In this document: positions 51,871-61,120 of the stretch, in pieces
How the letters are laid out: every line of letters begins with the position of its first letter
Numbering within the stretch: position 1 is the first letter of the stretch
Assembly (NCBI RefSeq): GCF_017873605.1
Contig: NZ_JAGGKI010000005.1
Coordinates: 186,001 to 250,000 of the forward strand
Length of the DNA stretch: 64,000 bases
Origin: Paenibacillus lactis
Lineage (GTDB): Bacteria; Bacillota; Bacilli; Paenibacillales; Paenibacillaceae
Direction of reading: 5' to 3'
Made by a program: the position numbers and the translations under genes
Notes under the pieces: generated by a model
Seen by the model: the letters and a program-made list of their open reading frames with translations, nothing else
What the model was told of the DNA's origin: nothing
Database searches by the model: none

Positions 51871-53388
51871 TTATTGCTGACTCGCTCTCCATTCATCGAA
51901 TTGCCGCTTGTATTCCGCCACGACCTCGTCAAGACCCGCAGCCTTCATGGAAGCAAGCATTTTGTCGTAACCGTCCTCGTATTTCACAACCCCGTGCATG
52001 ACCGGATAGACGCTCGTCTTCAGCTCGGCAATGCAGTTGGCGTACTGGGAGGCGACATTCGTCGGATCAAAGGTGAAGCCGATCGTAATACTGTTCACGG
52101 CATCGTCCGCGATGGTTGTACGGCGTTCCAGGCGCGCCGGGTCGGTATTCGTCGGATACCGGTTCATCTGGACGTGACCAAGCAGCCAGTACGGCAGCTC
52201 GTACGTCGGAGAACCGTTCTCGTTCTTGGCGAGATAATCCTTGGTATTCTTGCCGGTATCCTTCCAATGCACGTCCTTCACGCCGCTCTGCACGAGATCC
52301 ATGTTCTCTTGGCTGCTGTATACCCAATTCAAGAACTGAATGGCGGCTTCCGGGTGCGGAGACGTTGCCGATACCCCGTTCGAGTTCCGGATCGCATACG
52401 ATCTGAACTTCGGCTGGTCAGCCAAATAGTAAATATCCAGCTTGGCATCCGGGAAGGATTGAAGGATGGCGTCGCTCAAGCCGACATCCCCCGGACGGTA
52501 CAGATAACGTCCGGCCAGCTCTTCCTGGTTGATGACTTCCGTAGGCGTCGTCAACAGATCGCTCATGATCAGTCCGCGCGCATAGGCTTCGTTCATGTAC
52601 TGCACGTCTTTTTTGAACTCCTCGGTCTCAAGCCAGGACTTCACGATCCCTTGCTGGTCGATGTAGATCATGTTGTCGGCCACCGTAAACGGATAGGTGT
52701 CGTAGGTCGTGTGCAGGAAGTAGGCAGGCTCCTCCAGCATTTTGATATATACGTTCTTGTTGTCCTGCGGCCAGTTCTTCTGCAGCGTCTCTGCCGCATC
52801 AAGCAGCTCCTCCGGCGATTTCGGCGGCGTCAGGCCATTGGCCTCAAGCAAATCGGTCCGGATCGTGAACATGCCGTCATTATAAGCGGTGTCCGCCCAG
52901 AAGTTCGGCACGTAGGTGATCTTGCCGTCGATTTTCGCGGATTCCCAAATCCAGTCCGGCATGGAGGCTTTCAGCTCGGTGCCGTATTGGTTCAGGAGAT
53001 CGTCGATCGGAATGATCCCGCCCGTCCCGGCAAGCACGGTCGGCCCTTTCGTATCGTGCATGATGGCGATCAGCTCGAATTCTTCGCCTGTGGACATCAT
53101 GAGGTTGGTCTTCTGATCCCATACGTCCCATGCGATGTACGTCGGTTCATACGTAAGGTTCAGACCGTCGGCCTCAAGCTTTTCGTTAATCGCTTTAACC
53201 GCGGTATCCAAATCCTGCGGCGCGGTGCCCGGGAGCAAGTACCGGACGGGCAGCTTCTTCTCTCCGCCGCTCTCCCCGTTTGCGGAGCCCTTCTCCCCGC
53301 CGACATCTCCTCCGCCGGAGCAGCCCGCGATCACGGAAATGATGAACATCGCGGCCAACCACATTGCTAGCGCTTTCCTTTTTTTCAT
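51871..53388 (-). CDS. Extracellular sugar-binding lipoprotein, LplA-like
   Basis: A 505-residue solute-binding lipoprotein, lipobox VIAGC near residue 23, followed by a Gly/Ser-rich linker. The C-terminal 70 residues (SITIGFTFDPTNVASQYANC, then PVMHGVVKYEDGYDKMLASM) match the DUF3502 tail of LplA-type proteins, which feed two-permease importers without a dedicated ATPase. AGGGGGAGAC precedes the ATG. It sits between the fucosidase operon and the AraC-type regulator; its permeases are divergently encoded across the regulator. Confidence 0.9.
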   Translation of the reverse strand: MKKRKALAMWLAAMFIISVIAGCSGGGDVGGEKGSANGESGGEKKLPVRYLLPGTAPQDLDTAVKAINEKLEADGLNLTYEPTYIAWDVWDQKTNLMMSTGEEFELIAIMHDTKGPTVLAGTGGIIPIDDLLNQYGTELKASMPDWIWESAKIDGKITYVPNFWADTAYNDGMFTIRTDLLEANGLTPPKSPEELLDAAETLQKNWPQDNKNVYIKMLEEPAYFLHTTYDTYPFTVADNMIYIDQQGIVKSWLETEEFKKDVQYMNEAYARGLIMSDLLTTPTEVINQEELAGRYLYRPGDVGLSDAILQSFPDAKLDIYYLADQPKFRSYAIRNSNGVSATSPHPEAAIQFLNWVYSSQENMDLVQSGVKDVHWKDTGKNTKDYLAKNENGSPTYELPYWLLGHVQMNRYPTNTDPARLERRTTIADDAVNSITIGFTFDPTNVASQYANCIAELKTSVYPVMHGVVKYEDGYDKMLASMKAAGLDEVVAEYKRQFDEWRASQQ

Positions 53389-53597
53389 GCCTGTCTCCCC
53401 CTGACTTCATTTGGTTTGGTCTTGCGGTACGATTCCTATCTTAAGGAGACATCGGCGATTGCGTATACTTCAAAATGATCGATTTCGCCATTTTAAAACG
53501 CTTGAAGAGAGGCTGTTCAATAAGTCCTCTATCCATCATGAACCAGGTCAGGAAGCAGCCTGAACTTCAAAATTTGAACACGCGTATTAACTTTCCG

Positions 53598-55877
53598 TCA
53601 CTGCGCTTTTTTCGTCTCAATCGCATGCTGGCTTCGGAACTGCGCAGGCGAGATTTGGTAATGCTTTTTAAACAGCGTATAGAAATAAGTCGTATTCAAA
53701 ATGCCCACCTTCTCGCTGATCGATTGCACCGACTCCTCGGTGCTCACGAGAAGCTCTCTGGCTTTCTCCAGGCGGACGGCATTCAAGTAATCGTTGAACG
53801 ACAGCTCGCAATGCGCCTTGAACAGCTTGCCGACATAGCTTCGGGACAGCTTGACCTCGCCCGCCACCTGCTCGAGCGACATATCCGGCCGTGCATAGTG
53901 CTTTCGCACGTACATCTGAATGAAGTCCACGACCTCGGCATGCCGCACCGCGCCCGACTCCTCGGACAGGCTGCAAAGCCGCAGGGCGAGCTCCTTCAAG
54001 GCATCCGCGGTTTCCTGCAGCGTCTGGAAACGGGTAATGCGCCGCGTGAAGCCAAGGAACAGCTCCGCACTCTCCCGGCTCTTCACCGTGTGGACATTGA
54101 GCTGCTTGTACAGACCGCCGATGAACTGATTCATGAAAAACATTACTTCATGGTAGTTGTAATCCCGGATCTCCTTGATCCACAGGTCGATTTCCTTCTC
54201 CAGCTTGTCCCGCTGCTGCAGCTTGATGGCCTCGATGATCCGCTTCTCCCGCTTGTCCGGATACTGCGCATCCGACCGCTCCTTCTCCGCGGCGACGACC
54301 GGATCGCAATGGAACAGCCTGCCCTTGCCTTCGAAAAACCGCTGCCGGAAGCAGGACTGCGCGTAATCGAACGACTCACGCAGCTCCTCGTACGTCTGCG
54401 CGGCCGTTCCGATTCCTACCGTGACGGATACGCGGAGCGTACGGAGCATTTCGCCCTGCAGCTCCTCCAGCATGCCGGTTACCCGGATCGGCGGACGGTT
54501 CTGCTTGATCGGCAGAATAACCGCTACGACGCCTTCCCCGACCGCGGCCACCCACGCTCCCTCCGGCTCCAGCATCTGCTGGGCAGCCCGGGCGACGGCG
54601 GCGCAGGAATACGATTGCAGCTCCCCGTCCTCACCGCCGGGCGAGCCGTCTTGGCTATCGAGAAGGAGGGCTGCCGCCAGGAAAAACGGCCCCTTGCCGT
54701 CTCTGGCCAAGCGCCGGAATGCCGTCTCATCGCCGCCGCTGAGCAGCTGCAGCACCTGGGCCTCTCGGGCGACCGAAGCTTCGGATTCCATCGACCGCAT
54801 TCGTTCCGTCATCTCTGCGTAGGTCGTATCGAGGATAGCGAATTCGTTGATTTGACGGCGGTTTTCCTTCATTTTCGGAAGGGGGATCATTTTCTCCAGC
54901 AGGTGGCGAATCGGATTGTACGCATGATGGGTCAGCCAGATCGACAGGAAGATGCTGACGACAAAGCAGGCCAACGCAAGGATCAACGCAGTCGTTCGCA
55001 AGGTCTGCATGTTGAACAGCAGATTTTGATATTGGCTCACGCTGATAAACGTCCAATTCATATCCTTCGATTTGACGTAGGTGACGATGCTCTTGCTGCC
55101 GTCGATGGAGCGGGTGAAATAGCCGCTTTCCGAGGTGGAGGACAGAATGGACTGCACATACGATTCCTGCGAAATATCCTCCATGAAGCGGGCCCGGTCC
55201 GAATGTGTAATGATCGTTCCATGATCATCAATAACATACAGCGAATCCACCGCTTCGTTCCGGTATCCGCCAATGAGCTCCTGAATGGTGGAGGTGCTCA
55301 TGTTGATCACAATGGCGCCTTTGGAGCTAAGCGGCGAATAGTAGCTCGGAAGAAGGACAAAGGTTAGCACGTCTTCGCTACGGCTTGGCGAACTGGCGAC
55401 CGATATCCTGCGCGGGAAGAGGTGAAAATACGTCGTATTCTTGCTGTTGATCTCCTCAAGCAGCTCCTTCTCCTGCTCCTTGGTAATCCCTTTCGTGTTG
55501 AGATACGTATTGTTCGAGCCGTTATAGATTCCAATGGAATGAATGAACGGGTAAGTGGACTGAATTCGGTTCAGCGTGCCGAACACGCCGTACTGCTTGA
55601 GCGGATCGGCTTTTTTATCCAACAAGGCGTTCACGATCTCCTTGTCGCTGAGCAGCAGGTTGCCGACATTATAGATCTGATCGCGGATGACGCTGGATAC
55701 GGCGCTGTTCTGCTTCAGCATCGACTCGGAGATTTTCCCGACCTCTTTCGCGGTGCTCCAGGAGAACATCGTAAACAGGACGACGGTTACAAGGGCAATC
55801 ATGGCTGCCGTAAGCAAAACAAAACTGAGAAACATGTTGCGGTACACTGCATAACGGAACAATCGCTGCCGGATCAT
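53598..55877 (-). CDS. Membrane-anchored AraC-family regulator (YesS-like)
   Basis: A 759-residue one-component sensor-regulator. Helix at about 13-35, extracellular dCache-like sensor to about 290 (ITHSDRARFMEDISQESYVQ), second helix at about 300-322, HAMP-like stretch, an intermediate cytoplasmic region, and a C-terminal AraC double helix-turn-helix at about 655-745 (SLEQVAGEVKLSRSYVGKLF, ILNTTYFYTLFKKHYQISPA). Bacillus subtilis YesS has the same build and size. AAGGGGGGAGAAT precedes the ATG. It probably senses the oligosaccharide outside and activates permease and binding-protein genes. Confidence 0.9.
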   Translation of the reverse strand: MIRQRLFRYAVYRNMFLSFVLLTAAMIALVTVVLFTMFSWSTAKEVGKISESMLKQNSAVSSVIRDQIYNVGNLLLSDKEIVNALLDKKADPLKQYGVFGTLNRIQSTYPFIHSIGIYNGSNNTYLNTKGITKEQEKELLEEINSKNTTYFHLFPRRISVASSPSRSEDVLTFVLLPSYYSPLSSKGAIVINMSTSTIQELIGGYRNEAVDSLYVIDDHGTIITHSDRARFMEDISQESYVQSILSSTSESGYFTRSIDGSKSIVTYVKSKDMNWTFISVSQYQNLLFNMQTLRTTALILALACFVVSIFLSIWLTHHAYNPIRHLLEKMIPLPKMKENRRQINEFAILDTTYAEMTERMRSMESEASVAREAQVLQLLSGGDETAFRRLARDGKGPFFLAAALLLDSQDGSPGGEDGELQSYSCAAVARAAQQMLEPEGAWVAAVGEGVVAVILPIKQNRPPIRVTGMLEELQGEMLRTLRVSVTVGIGTAAQTYEELRESFDYAQSCFRQRFFEGKGRLFHCDPVVAAEKERSDAQYPDKREKRIIEAIKLQQRDKLEKEIDLWIKEIRDYNYHEVMFFMNQFIGGLYKQLNVHTVKSRESAELFLGFTRRITRFQTLQETADALKELALRLCSLSEESGAVRHAEVVDFIQMYVRKHYARPDMSLEQVAGEVKLSRSYVGKLFKAHCELSFNDYLNAVRLEKARELLVSTEESVQSISEKVGILNTTYFYTLFKKHYQISPAQFRSQHAIETKKAQ

Positions 55878-56310
55878 ATTCTCCCCCCTTGCCATTTGTC
55901 TTTTATGAAGCATCGCTGTCATTATATGTAATATCTATGTCAGATTATTGAAGCAATCAACCCACCGGATCGCTGGGTTCGGATCCGCATTTTACTCTCA
56001 TCTTACATTTGCAGCGTGCATTCATCAATATGAAAACGCATTCTTATATTTCAAAGCTTTCCATTCCATCTTTGGCCTCCCTACTCAAACCCCTTATAAA
56101 ATCAGGCTTTTACCGCTATTCTTTCAATCTGGAGGCGCAGACCTGAATACGAAAATTCGAAGTTTTTTCCCGTTTTTAAAGTCCGCTTCTTGCCTTCCAA
56201 TCCGCTCAAACCCCATTTTCATAGTTTACGGGTCACGGCAACTCTCTTTACACTCGAAACAGAACTGCTGACGCTTGCAGCCCCATCATAAACGAAAGGA
56301 CGTGCCTCCT
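55878..56310. other. Divergent promoter region of permeases and YesS-like gene
   Basis: It separates the AraC-type regulator (minus) from the permeases (plus). No gene is seen. Regulator-binding sites and both promoters must be here; no inverted repeat or consensus promoter stands out. The 56248-58188 minus-strand open frame is a shadow. Confidence 0.4.
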
Positions 56311-57237
56311 ATGAAAAAAAGCCGCTCCGGCTTTCTGCGTGAAATCCGCTCGAACGGCTCCGCGTATCTGCTCATCGTACCGGCCGCCATCTATACGCTG
56401 GTCTTCGGCTATTTCACGCTCCCGTACATGCTTATCGCGTTTCAGAAATTCAACTTCAAGACCGGGCTCTTCAACTCGGACTGGGTCGGCTTTGACAATT
56501 TCAAGTTCTTCTTCTCGTCGCCCCGGGCATGGGAAGTCACCTTCAACACCCTGAAGCTCAACTTCTTGTTCATTATCGTCGGCACCATTGCCGCTATGGC
56601 GCTGGCTATCCTGTTCAACGAGCTTCGCAGCCGCTGGTTCTCCAGGGTGACGCAGTCCACGATTTTGTTCCCCCATTTCTTGTCCTGGGTCATTGTCAGC
56701 TACATTATTTACAGCCTGCTGTCGACGGACTACGGCATCCTGAACCGGATCCTGGCGTTCTTCCATGTCGATCCCGTCAACTGGTACGCATCGCCGAAAT
56801 ATTGGACCTGGATCCTCACGATCGCGGCGGTCTGGAAGGACCTCGGGATGAACCTCGTCATTTATTTGGCCGCCATCACGGGCATTGACGACAGCTATTA
56901 CGAAGCCGGGCGGATCGACGGCGCTACCCGCTGGCAGCTCATCCGCCATATCACCATTCCGCTCATGCTGCCGACCGTGTCCATTCTGACGCTGCTGGCG
57001 CTTGGCAAAATTATGTACGGCAGCTTCGATATGATTTATGCCATCGTAAAGGACAACGGCCTCCTGTATCCGACCGTCGATGTCATCGACACGTACGTAT
57101 TCCGTTCCCTTCGCACCATCGGGAACCCGGCACAGGCGATGGCTGTCGGCCTGTACCAGTCTGTGGTCGGCTTCATCCTCGTGTGGGGCAGCAACAAAAT
57201 CGTGAAGAAGGTGAATCCGGACCATGCGTTGTTCTAA
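56311..57237 (+). CDS. Sugar ABC transporter permease (LplB-like)
   Basis: A 308-residue permease with six helices. It begins KKSRSGFLREIRSNGSAYLL, and the EAA loop is YYEAGRIDGATRWQLIRHIT. LplB/YteP-type permeases pair with LplA/YtcQ-type binding proteins such as the one encoded across the regulator. GAAAGGACG lies 11 bases before the ATG, excluding a 12-codon extension. It is followed after 36 bases by the second permease. ATPase not encoded here. Confidence 0.92.
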   Translation: MKKSRSGFLREIRSNGSAYLLIVPAAIYTLVFGYFTLPYMLIAFQKFNFKTGLFNSDWVGFDNFKFFFSSPRAWEVTFNTLKLNFLFIIVGTIAAMALAILFNELRSRWFSRVTQSTILFPHFLSWVIVSYIIYSLLSTDYGILNRILAFFHVDPVNWYASPKYWTWILTIAAVWKDLGMNLVIYLAAITGIDDSYYEAGRIDGATRWQLIRHITIPLMLPTVSILTLLALGKIMYGSFDMIYAIVKDNGLLYPTVDVIDTYVFRSLRTIGNPAQAMAVGLYQSVVGFILVWGSNKIVKKVNPDHALF

Positions 57238-57273
57238 TACGAGCCGGAACCGTTCGGAAAGGAGCGAATACCG

Positions 57274-58152
57274 ATGACGTCCAGACCTAAATTGTTCAAC
57301 ACCGTAAACGCCGTTCTGATCGGCATCATCTCCATCCTGTGCATCTTGCCGATGCTGCTCGTGCTCATGGTGTCCTTCACCGATGAAGCCAGCATTAAAC
57401 AATTCGGCTACCAGCTGTTTCCGACCGAGCTGTCGCTCGATGCCTACAAATTGCTCCTGTTCGGCAGCACGCCGCTGTACCGGAGCTATATGATCTCGAT
57501 CTTCGTCACCGTGGTCGGCACCATCCTGGCCGTAACGATCACGTCCATGGCCGGATATACGCTTGCCGCCAAGCACATCCGTTACCGCAACCGGCTCGGA
57601 TTGTTCTTTTTCATCACGATGGTATTTAACACAGGGCTTGTCCCTTGGTACCTCATTAACCTTAATCTTGGATTGAACAACACGATCTGGGCGCTGATCA
57701 TTCCATCGCTGGTATTCAATCCGTTCAACCTGTTTCTTGTGCGCAATTATATGTCCCAGATCCCGGCATCCCTCACGGAGGCTGCGAAGATCGACGGCGC
57801 CAGCGATTTCTATATCGCGTTCCGGATTTTCTTTCCGCTGTGCATGCCCGTCCTTGCGACGATTACGCTGTTCTACGGCATCGCCTACTGGAACAACTGG
57901 TTTAACGCCATCATGCTCGTGGATAACGAGAAGCTCTACCCGCTTCAGTACCTGCTGTTTAAACTGAACTCGGAAATCAGCATGATCCAGCAGATGCAGA
58001 GCAGCGGTGCCATTCTCGGCACCCAGACGCTGCCGCAGGAATCGGTCAAGATGGCTACTGCCATTTTGACGATCGGTCCGGTGGTGCTGTTCTATCCGTT
58101 CCTGCAGCGGTATTTCATCAAAGGCCTGCTGATCGGCTCGTTGAAGGAATAG
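57274..58152 (+). CDS. Sugar ABC transporter permease (LplC/YtcP-like)
   Basis: A 292-residue permease, six helices. Typical YtcP-type blocks: LVLMVSFTDEASIKQFGYQL, LFFFITMVFNTGLVPWYLIN and the EAA loop LTEAAKIDGASDFYIAFRI; C-terminal GAILGTQTLPQESVKMATAI. GGAAAGGAG precedes the ATG. It completes the LplABC-type importer that would serve the neighbouring glycosidases. Confidence 0.92.
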   Translation: MTSRPKLFNTVNAVLIGIISILCILPMLLVLMVSFTDEASIKQFGYQLFPTELSLDAYKLLLFGSTPLYRSYMISIFVTVVGTILAVTITSMAGYTLAAKHIRYRNRLGLFFFITMVFNTGLVPWYLINLNLGLNNTIWALIIPSLVFNPFNLFLVRNYMSQIPASLTEAAKIDGASDFYIAFRIFFPLCMPVLATITLFYGIAYWNNWFNAIMLVDNEKLYPLQYLLFKLNSEISMIQQMQSSGAILGTQTLPQESVKMATAILTIGPVVLFYPFLQRYFIKGLLIGSLKE

Positions 58153-58187
58153 GGCAGTGATTGATACAATGCTGCTCAGATGCAACA

Positions 58188-58225
58188 ATAAAGAGGCTAA
58201 CCGCTATAGCGGTTAGCCTCTTTAT
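58188..58225. terminator. Perfect palindromic terminator
   Basis: ATAAAGAGGCTAACCGCTA is followed directly by its complement, a 19-bp perfect palindrome with poly-A and poly-T flanks. It ends the permease operon and the converging zinc-ribbon gene. Confidence 0.85.
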
Positions 58226-58265
58226 GTCGTATTGAATGAGACGGGATTGAACAGCGAGAGACGCC

Positions 58266-58667
58266 TCATCCTGTTTCGATCTCATTTCCGCACTTCGGAC
58301 AATATTGGTACAAATCATTGTCGATGGATCTTCCGCAATAAGGACAAAAGTTGAAATCACCTTGGGGAACCGGCAAGTCGCCCTTATGATCCTGCCTCGA
58401 ATCTTGACCAACATATCGATCGAAGGGATCTGGTTCGTTATCCGTAATATCGTACACCGACATGCGGTTAGCGCCCGTCGCATTTTTATAATGGAAAATC
58501 CCTTGCACAATTGCGATGCCGACAAAGACAATCCCGAAAATGACTATGAATACAGGAGCCCCCATGTTCGCGGCCGAGATCGTCCAGAACACGCCGAACA
58601 GCCCAACAACAACGCTTCCAGCCGCTCCCATGGCTGACGGCCCACGTCCTGGCTTTATGCTCCGCAT
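58266..58667 (-). CDS. Small membrane protein with C-terminal zinc ribbon
   Basis: A 133-residue protein. Two membrane helices lie at about 14-34 and 36-58, then a hydrophilic linker and a zinc ribbon with FCPYCGRSIDNDLYQYCPKCGN, four cysteines in two CxxC pairs. GAGGGGGGGAGATAG stands before the ATG. Such ribbons usually play a structural or protein-interaction role; no specific function is known. Confidence 0.75.
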   Translation of the reverse strand: MRSIKPGRGPSAMGAAGSVVVGLFGVFWTISAANMGAPVFIVIFGIVFVGIAIVQGIFHYKNATGANRMSVYDITDNEPDPFDRYVGQDSRQDHKGDLPVPQGDFNFCPYCGRSIDNDLYQYCPKCGNEIETG

Positions 58668-58695
58668 CTATCTCCCCCCCTCTCATCGACACGCC

Positions 58696-59172
58696 TCACT
58701 TCATTAAAAAGACAAGGTAATCCGTCATTACCCCCTGATAACCGAAGGATCGAAGCATGGTCGTTATATTGCCTCTGTGATAGGTTCCGTGATTCACGAC
58801 ATGCTGAAGGATCTCGGCGATTGAATTTTCCATTTGCCGTCCACTTGCCATCGTATACGAGACCTTCTTCTCCGCATCGGTCAGCGATGATACGTAATCG
58901 CGAATTTGCGACTGTAATTCGTCCATCTCCTGGCGCGCTTCCTTAAGATCCGTGAATGCTTTCTTTGCGAAGGTCGAGACCTGTTCTTCTTTGATTCTGT
59001 TTAACCATATGTTATCCGCAGAGACGAGGTGACTAACCACTTCGGCAATGGATTTAAACCCTAGATCGACTTCCCTTAAGAAGACTTCGCTTGGCAGCGT
59101 GTCAAGATGATCCATCACTCGCTCGTTCGCCCATACGTTGTAGTCATATAGTTGGATCAGTTGTTTGTTCAT
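58696..59172 (-). CDS. DinB-family protein
   Basis: A 158-residue DinB-superfamily protein with the same layout as the one at 14.6 kb: LYDYNVWANERVMDHL, VVSHLVSADNIWLNRI and EILQHVVNHGTYHRGNITTM for the metal-binding histidines. AAGGAGTGATAGTG before the ATG excludes a 16-codon extension. It lies near the zinc-ribbon gene on the same strand. Two such paralogues in one window are common in this kind of genome. Confidence 0.9.
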   Translation of the reverse strand: MNKQLIQLYDYNVWANERVMDHLDTLPSEVFLREVDLGFKSIAEVVSHLVSADNIWLNRIKEEQVSTFAKKAFTDLKEARQEMDELQSQIRDYVSSLTDAEKKVSYTMASGRQMENSIAEILQHVVNHGTYHRGNITTMLRSFGYQGVMTDYLVFLMK

Positions 59173-59416
59173 CACTATCACTCCTTGGTGAGAAACTATT
59201 AACATTCCAATCATTACCAAACCACCCCGACCTTAAAATGCCCTTATCTTGGGCGGAGGTGGTTGTGGTTAGAGCTTCTTCCATGATTATACATCTTGAA
59301 GGGCGCCGAAGTATAGACAGTGGAACATGGACTTCTCACAAAAAAAGACCAGGTAAATCGGTTTCTTTCTACTACTTCTATTAAGCAAATCAGCCATCGT
59401 TAAAGAACGAAGGATG

Positions 59417-59920
59417 CTAAAGTCTAAGCACCATCCATTCCTCATCAAAGTATTGGCCTTCGAACTTAAGGGCATTTCGCTCTAATCCAAACGTCTGAAA
59501 TCCGATGGACTGATATAATTGCTTAGCAGGATGATTATCGGAGACGACCGTTAAATTAATCTGTTCGATCCCTTCCGCCTCCCTGGCTCTTCGAATCAGT
59601 TCCTCCATCAATTGTCTTCCGACCCCCATTCCCCGCTTCTCGGGAATCACATACATTCCAAACACTATGCCCTTATGTAACGTCTTCATGCCGCTCTCTC
59701 GCATAAAGGTTACGATTCCAACTAGTGATCCATCCTCCTCAAAAGCCCCTAAAACAAATTTATCCCGACTCGGTTGTATTCTTTCCGTTACCGTTTCCAG
59801 AGAGAACTTCACTTCCCGATCGTAGGTGGAGCCAAACGCATGGGGATCCCTTCTTAGCCCGTCTAGTCGAACCTCTTGATATGAGGGAGCATCCGCTCCA
59901 TTTAACACGGAAATCTTCAT
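59417..59920 (-). CDS. GNAT-family N-acetyltransferase
   Basis: A 167-residue acetyltransferase: FGMYVIPEKRGMGVGRQLME for acetyl-CoA, and NLTVVSDNHPAKQLYQSIGF toward the end. AAGGAGGCAGAAG precedes the ATG. It begins 22 bases after the HAD-hydrolase gene on the same strand, so the two are probably cotranscribed. Substrate unknown; the RimI/RimJ-like pattern of ribosomal or peptide acetylation is possible. Confidence 0.88.
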   Translation of the reverse strand: MKISVLNGADAPSYQEVRLDGLRRDPHAFGSTYDREVKFSLETVTERIQPSRDKFVLGAFEEDGSLVGIVTFMRESGMKTLHKGIVFGMYVIPEKRGMGVGRQLMEELIRRAREAEGIEQINLTVVSDNHPAKQLYQSIGFQTFGLERNALKFEGQYFDEEWMVLRL

Positions 59921-59941
59921 GATCTTCTGCCTCCTTGCTTT

Positions 59942-60553
59942 CTACTTCTCGCAGCGTATTCCAGAAAGGATCGGCTCTACTTGATGGAGCCATTGATGCT
60001 TATTGTCGGCAAGTAGAGTGTTCCAGCCGAGCTTTATAGCGGGGATCAGATTCTTTTCTTGATCATCGATATAAAGAACCATGGGATGGGAGGCGCCATA
60101 ATCATCAAAATATTGTGCTACATGGTGATATATTTGGATGTCTGGCTTCGATAAGCCTACTTGATTAGAGATGGTGATGCTTTTGGTATGAGGCTCGATT
60201 TGGTCAAGAATCGGTTCCAGCCATTCCTTACAATGATTGCTTAAAACATGAATATCTGCGATCTGGCTCCACTGCCCTAAGGAGTGAATGGCAGGAAGCG
60301 GCTCCAGTGACTGAATCAGCAGCTTCCGGGCCTCTTCTCTATTCACCCATTTGATGCGGTTGCATAACCAAATCCAAAAATCGCCCTCCCTGAGCTTCCC
60401 GGTCCAAAGATCTTTTCGCACTTCGTCAAATTGCTCCCGAATACGCTGAAATGAAAGTCCTGACTCTCCGAATATCGCTGGCCAAAAAGTCGATGAAAAA
60501 TTGCTCACCAATACCCCCGCTAAATCTAATACGAGCTGAGGCTTACCATTCAC
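59942..60553 (-). CDS. HAD-superfamily hydrolase
   Basis: A 203-residue HAD protein. Motif I is VLDLAGVLVSN, with D9 as nucleophile but alanine where the second Asp of DxD usually stands; several HAD members of the YihX type have Gly in place of that Asp, so a phosphatase is still possible. Motif II is HVLSNH, motif III GLSKPDIQIY, motif IV YIDDQEKN. The start is GTG after AAGGGGGCAG. It is cotranscribed with the GNAT gene downstream. Substrate unknown. Confidence 0.85.
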   Translation of the reverse strand: MNGKPQLVLDLAGVLVSNFSSTFWPAIFGESGLSFQRIREQFDEVRKDLWTGKLREGDFWIWLCNRIKWVNREEARKLLIQSLEPLPAIHSLGQWSQIADIHVLSNHCKEWLEPILDQIEPHTKSITISNQVGLSKPDIQIYHHVAQYFDDYGASHPMVLYIDDQEKNLIPAIKLGWNTLLADNKHQWLHQVEPILSGIRCEK

Positions 60554-60652
60554 GGTTTCTGCCCCCTTTATTTTATATGTAACCTTTGAAAAAGATTGGG
60601 GGGCATGGAGCCTGCTAATCTTCGCCTCCCTCTAGTTCCGCTGCATTGCGGT

Positions 60653-61036
60653 CTAACTATAGTCCTCGATGACCCTTAGCTTGTCATCCTGCACAAGAAA
60701 CATTGATCTTCCTGTAAGTTTCAAAGATTCCCCGGCTTTCATCCCATTCGGCAGATCCACAGCCAATACCCCTTCGTAATCCACCTCAATCTCAGCTTTA
60801 TCACCTGTAATCGTGATCTGCTTCATGGTCTGGCATCTTTGTGAGAATATCGTCAGCGACTGTTCAGCTAAGGCACGAAATTGCTCGATTCCTTTCGTTT
60901 CCGTATCCACTACACCGTTATTGACGTTTCGAAATTCAATGTCATCATGCAAGAGCCTGATCATTCCTTCAATATCAAAGGAGTTATAAGCATTCAAATA
61001 ATTTTCAATGAGCGATTGAATTTGTACGTCCCCCAT
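60653..61036 (-). CDS. SnoaL/NTF2-like protein
   Basis: A 127-residue NTF2-fold protein: QSLIENYLNAYNSFDIEGMI, LLHDDIEFRNVNNGVV and a closing MFLVQDDKLRVIEDYS. Members bind small hydrophobic ligands or act as isomerases. AGGGGAAGGGGAT before the ATG excludes a 24-codon extension. It lies 84 bases after pgsA on the same strand. Function unknown. Confidence 0.85.
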   Translation of the reverse strand: MGDVQIQSLIENYLNAYNSFDIEGMIRLLHDDIEFRNVNNGVVDTETKGIEQFRALAEQSLTIFSQRCQTMKQITITGDKAEIEVDYEGVLAVDLPNGMKAGESLKLTGRSMFLVQDDKLRVIEDYS

Positions 61037-61120
61037 AAGAATATCCCCTTCCCCTATCAAATAACATTTGGAATATGTTTCGTTCTGTGGCGGAGGCGGA
61101 GCCCCCATTGGGCACCTTCC

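Noticed and set aside
51844..53370. 508-codon plus-strand frame opposite the LplA-like gene
   Set aside because: Composition is a codon shadow (many H, R, V), there is no ribosome binding site, and the true gene on the other strand has a lipobox and a DUF3502 tail.
53475..55367. 630-codon plus-strand frame opposite the YesS-like gene
   Set aside because: Shadow frame; the minus strand encodes a clear AraC domain and a ribosome binding site.
56248..58188. 646-codon open frame on the minus strand opposite the two LplB/LplC-like permeases
   Set aside because: It is the mirror image of GC-biased permease codons, rich in H, R, D and Q with no domain, and would lie antisense to two well-supported genes.
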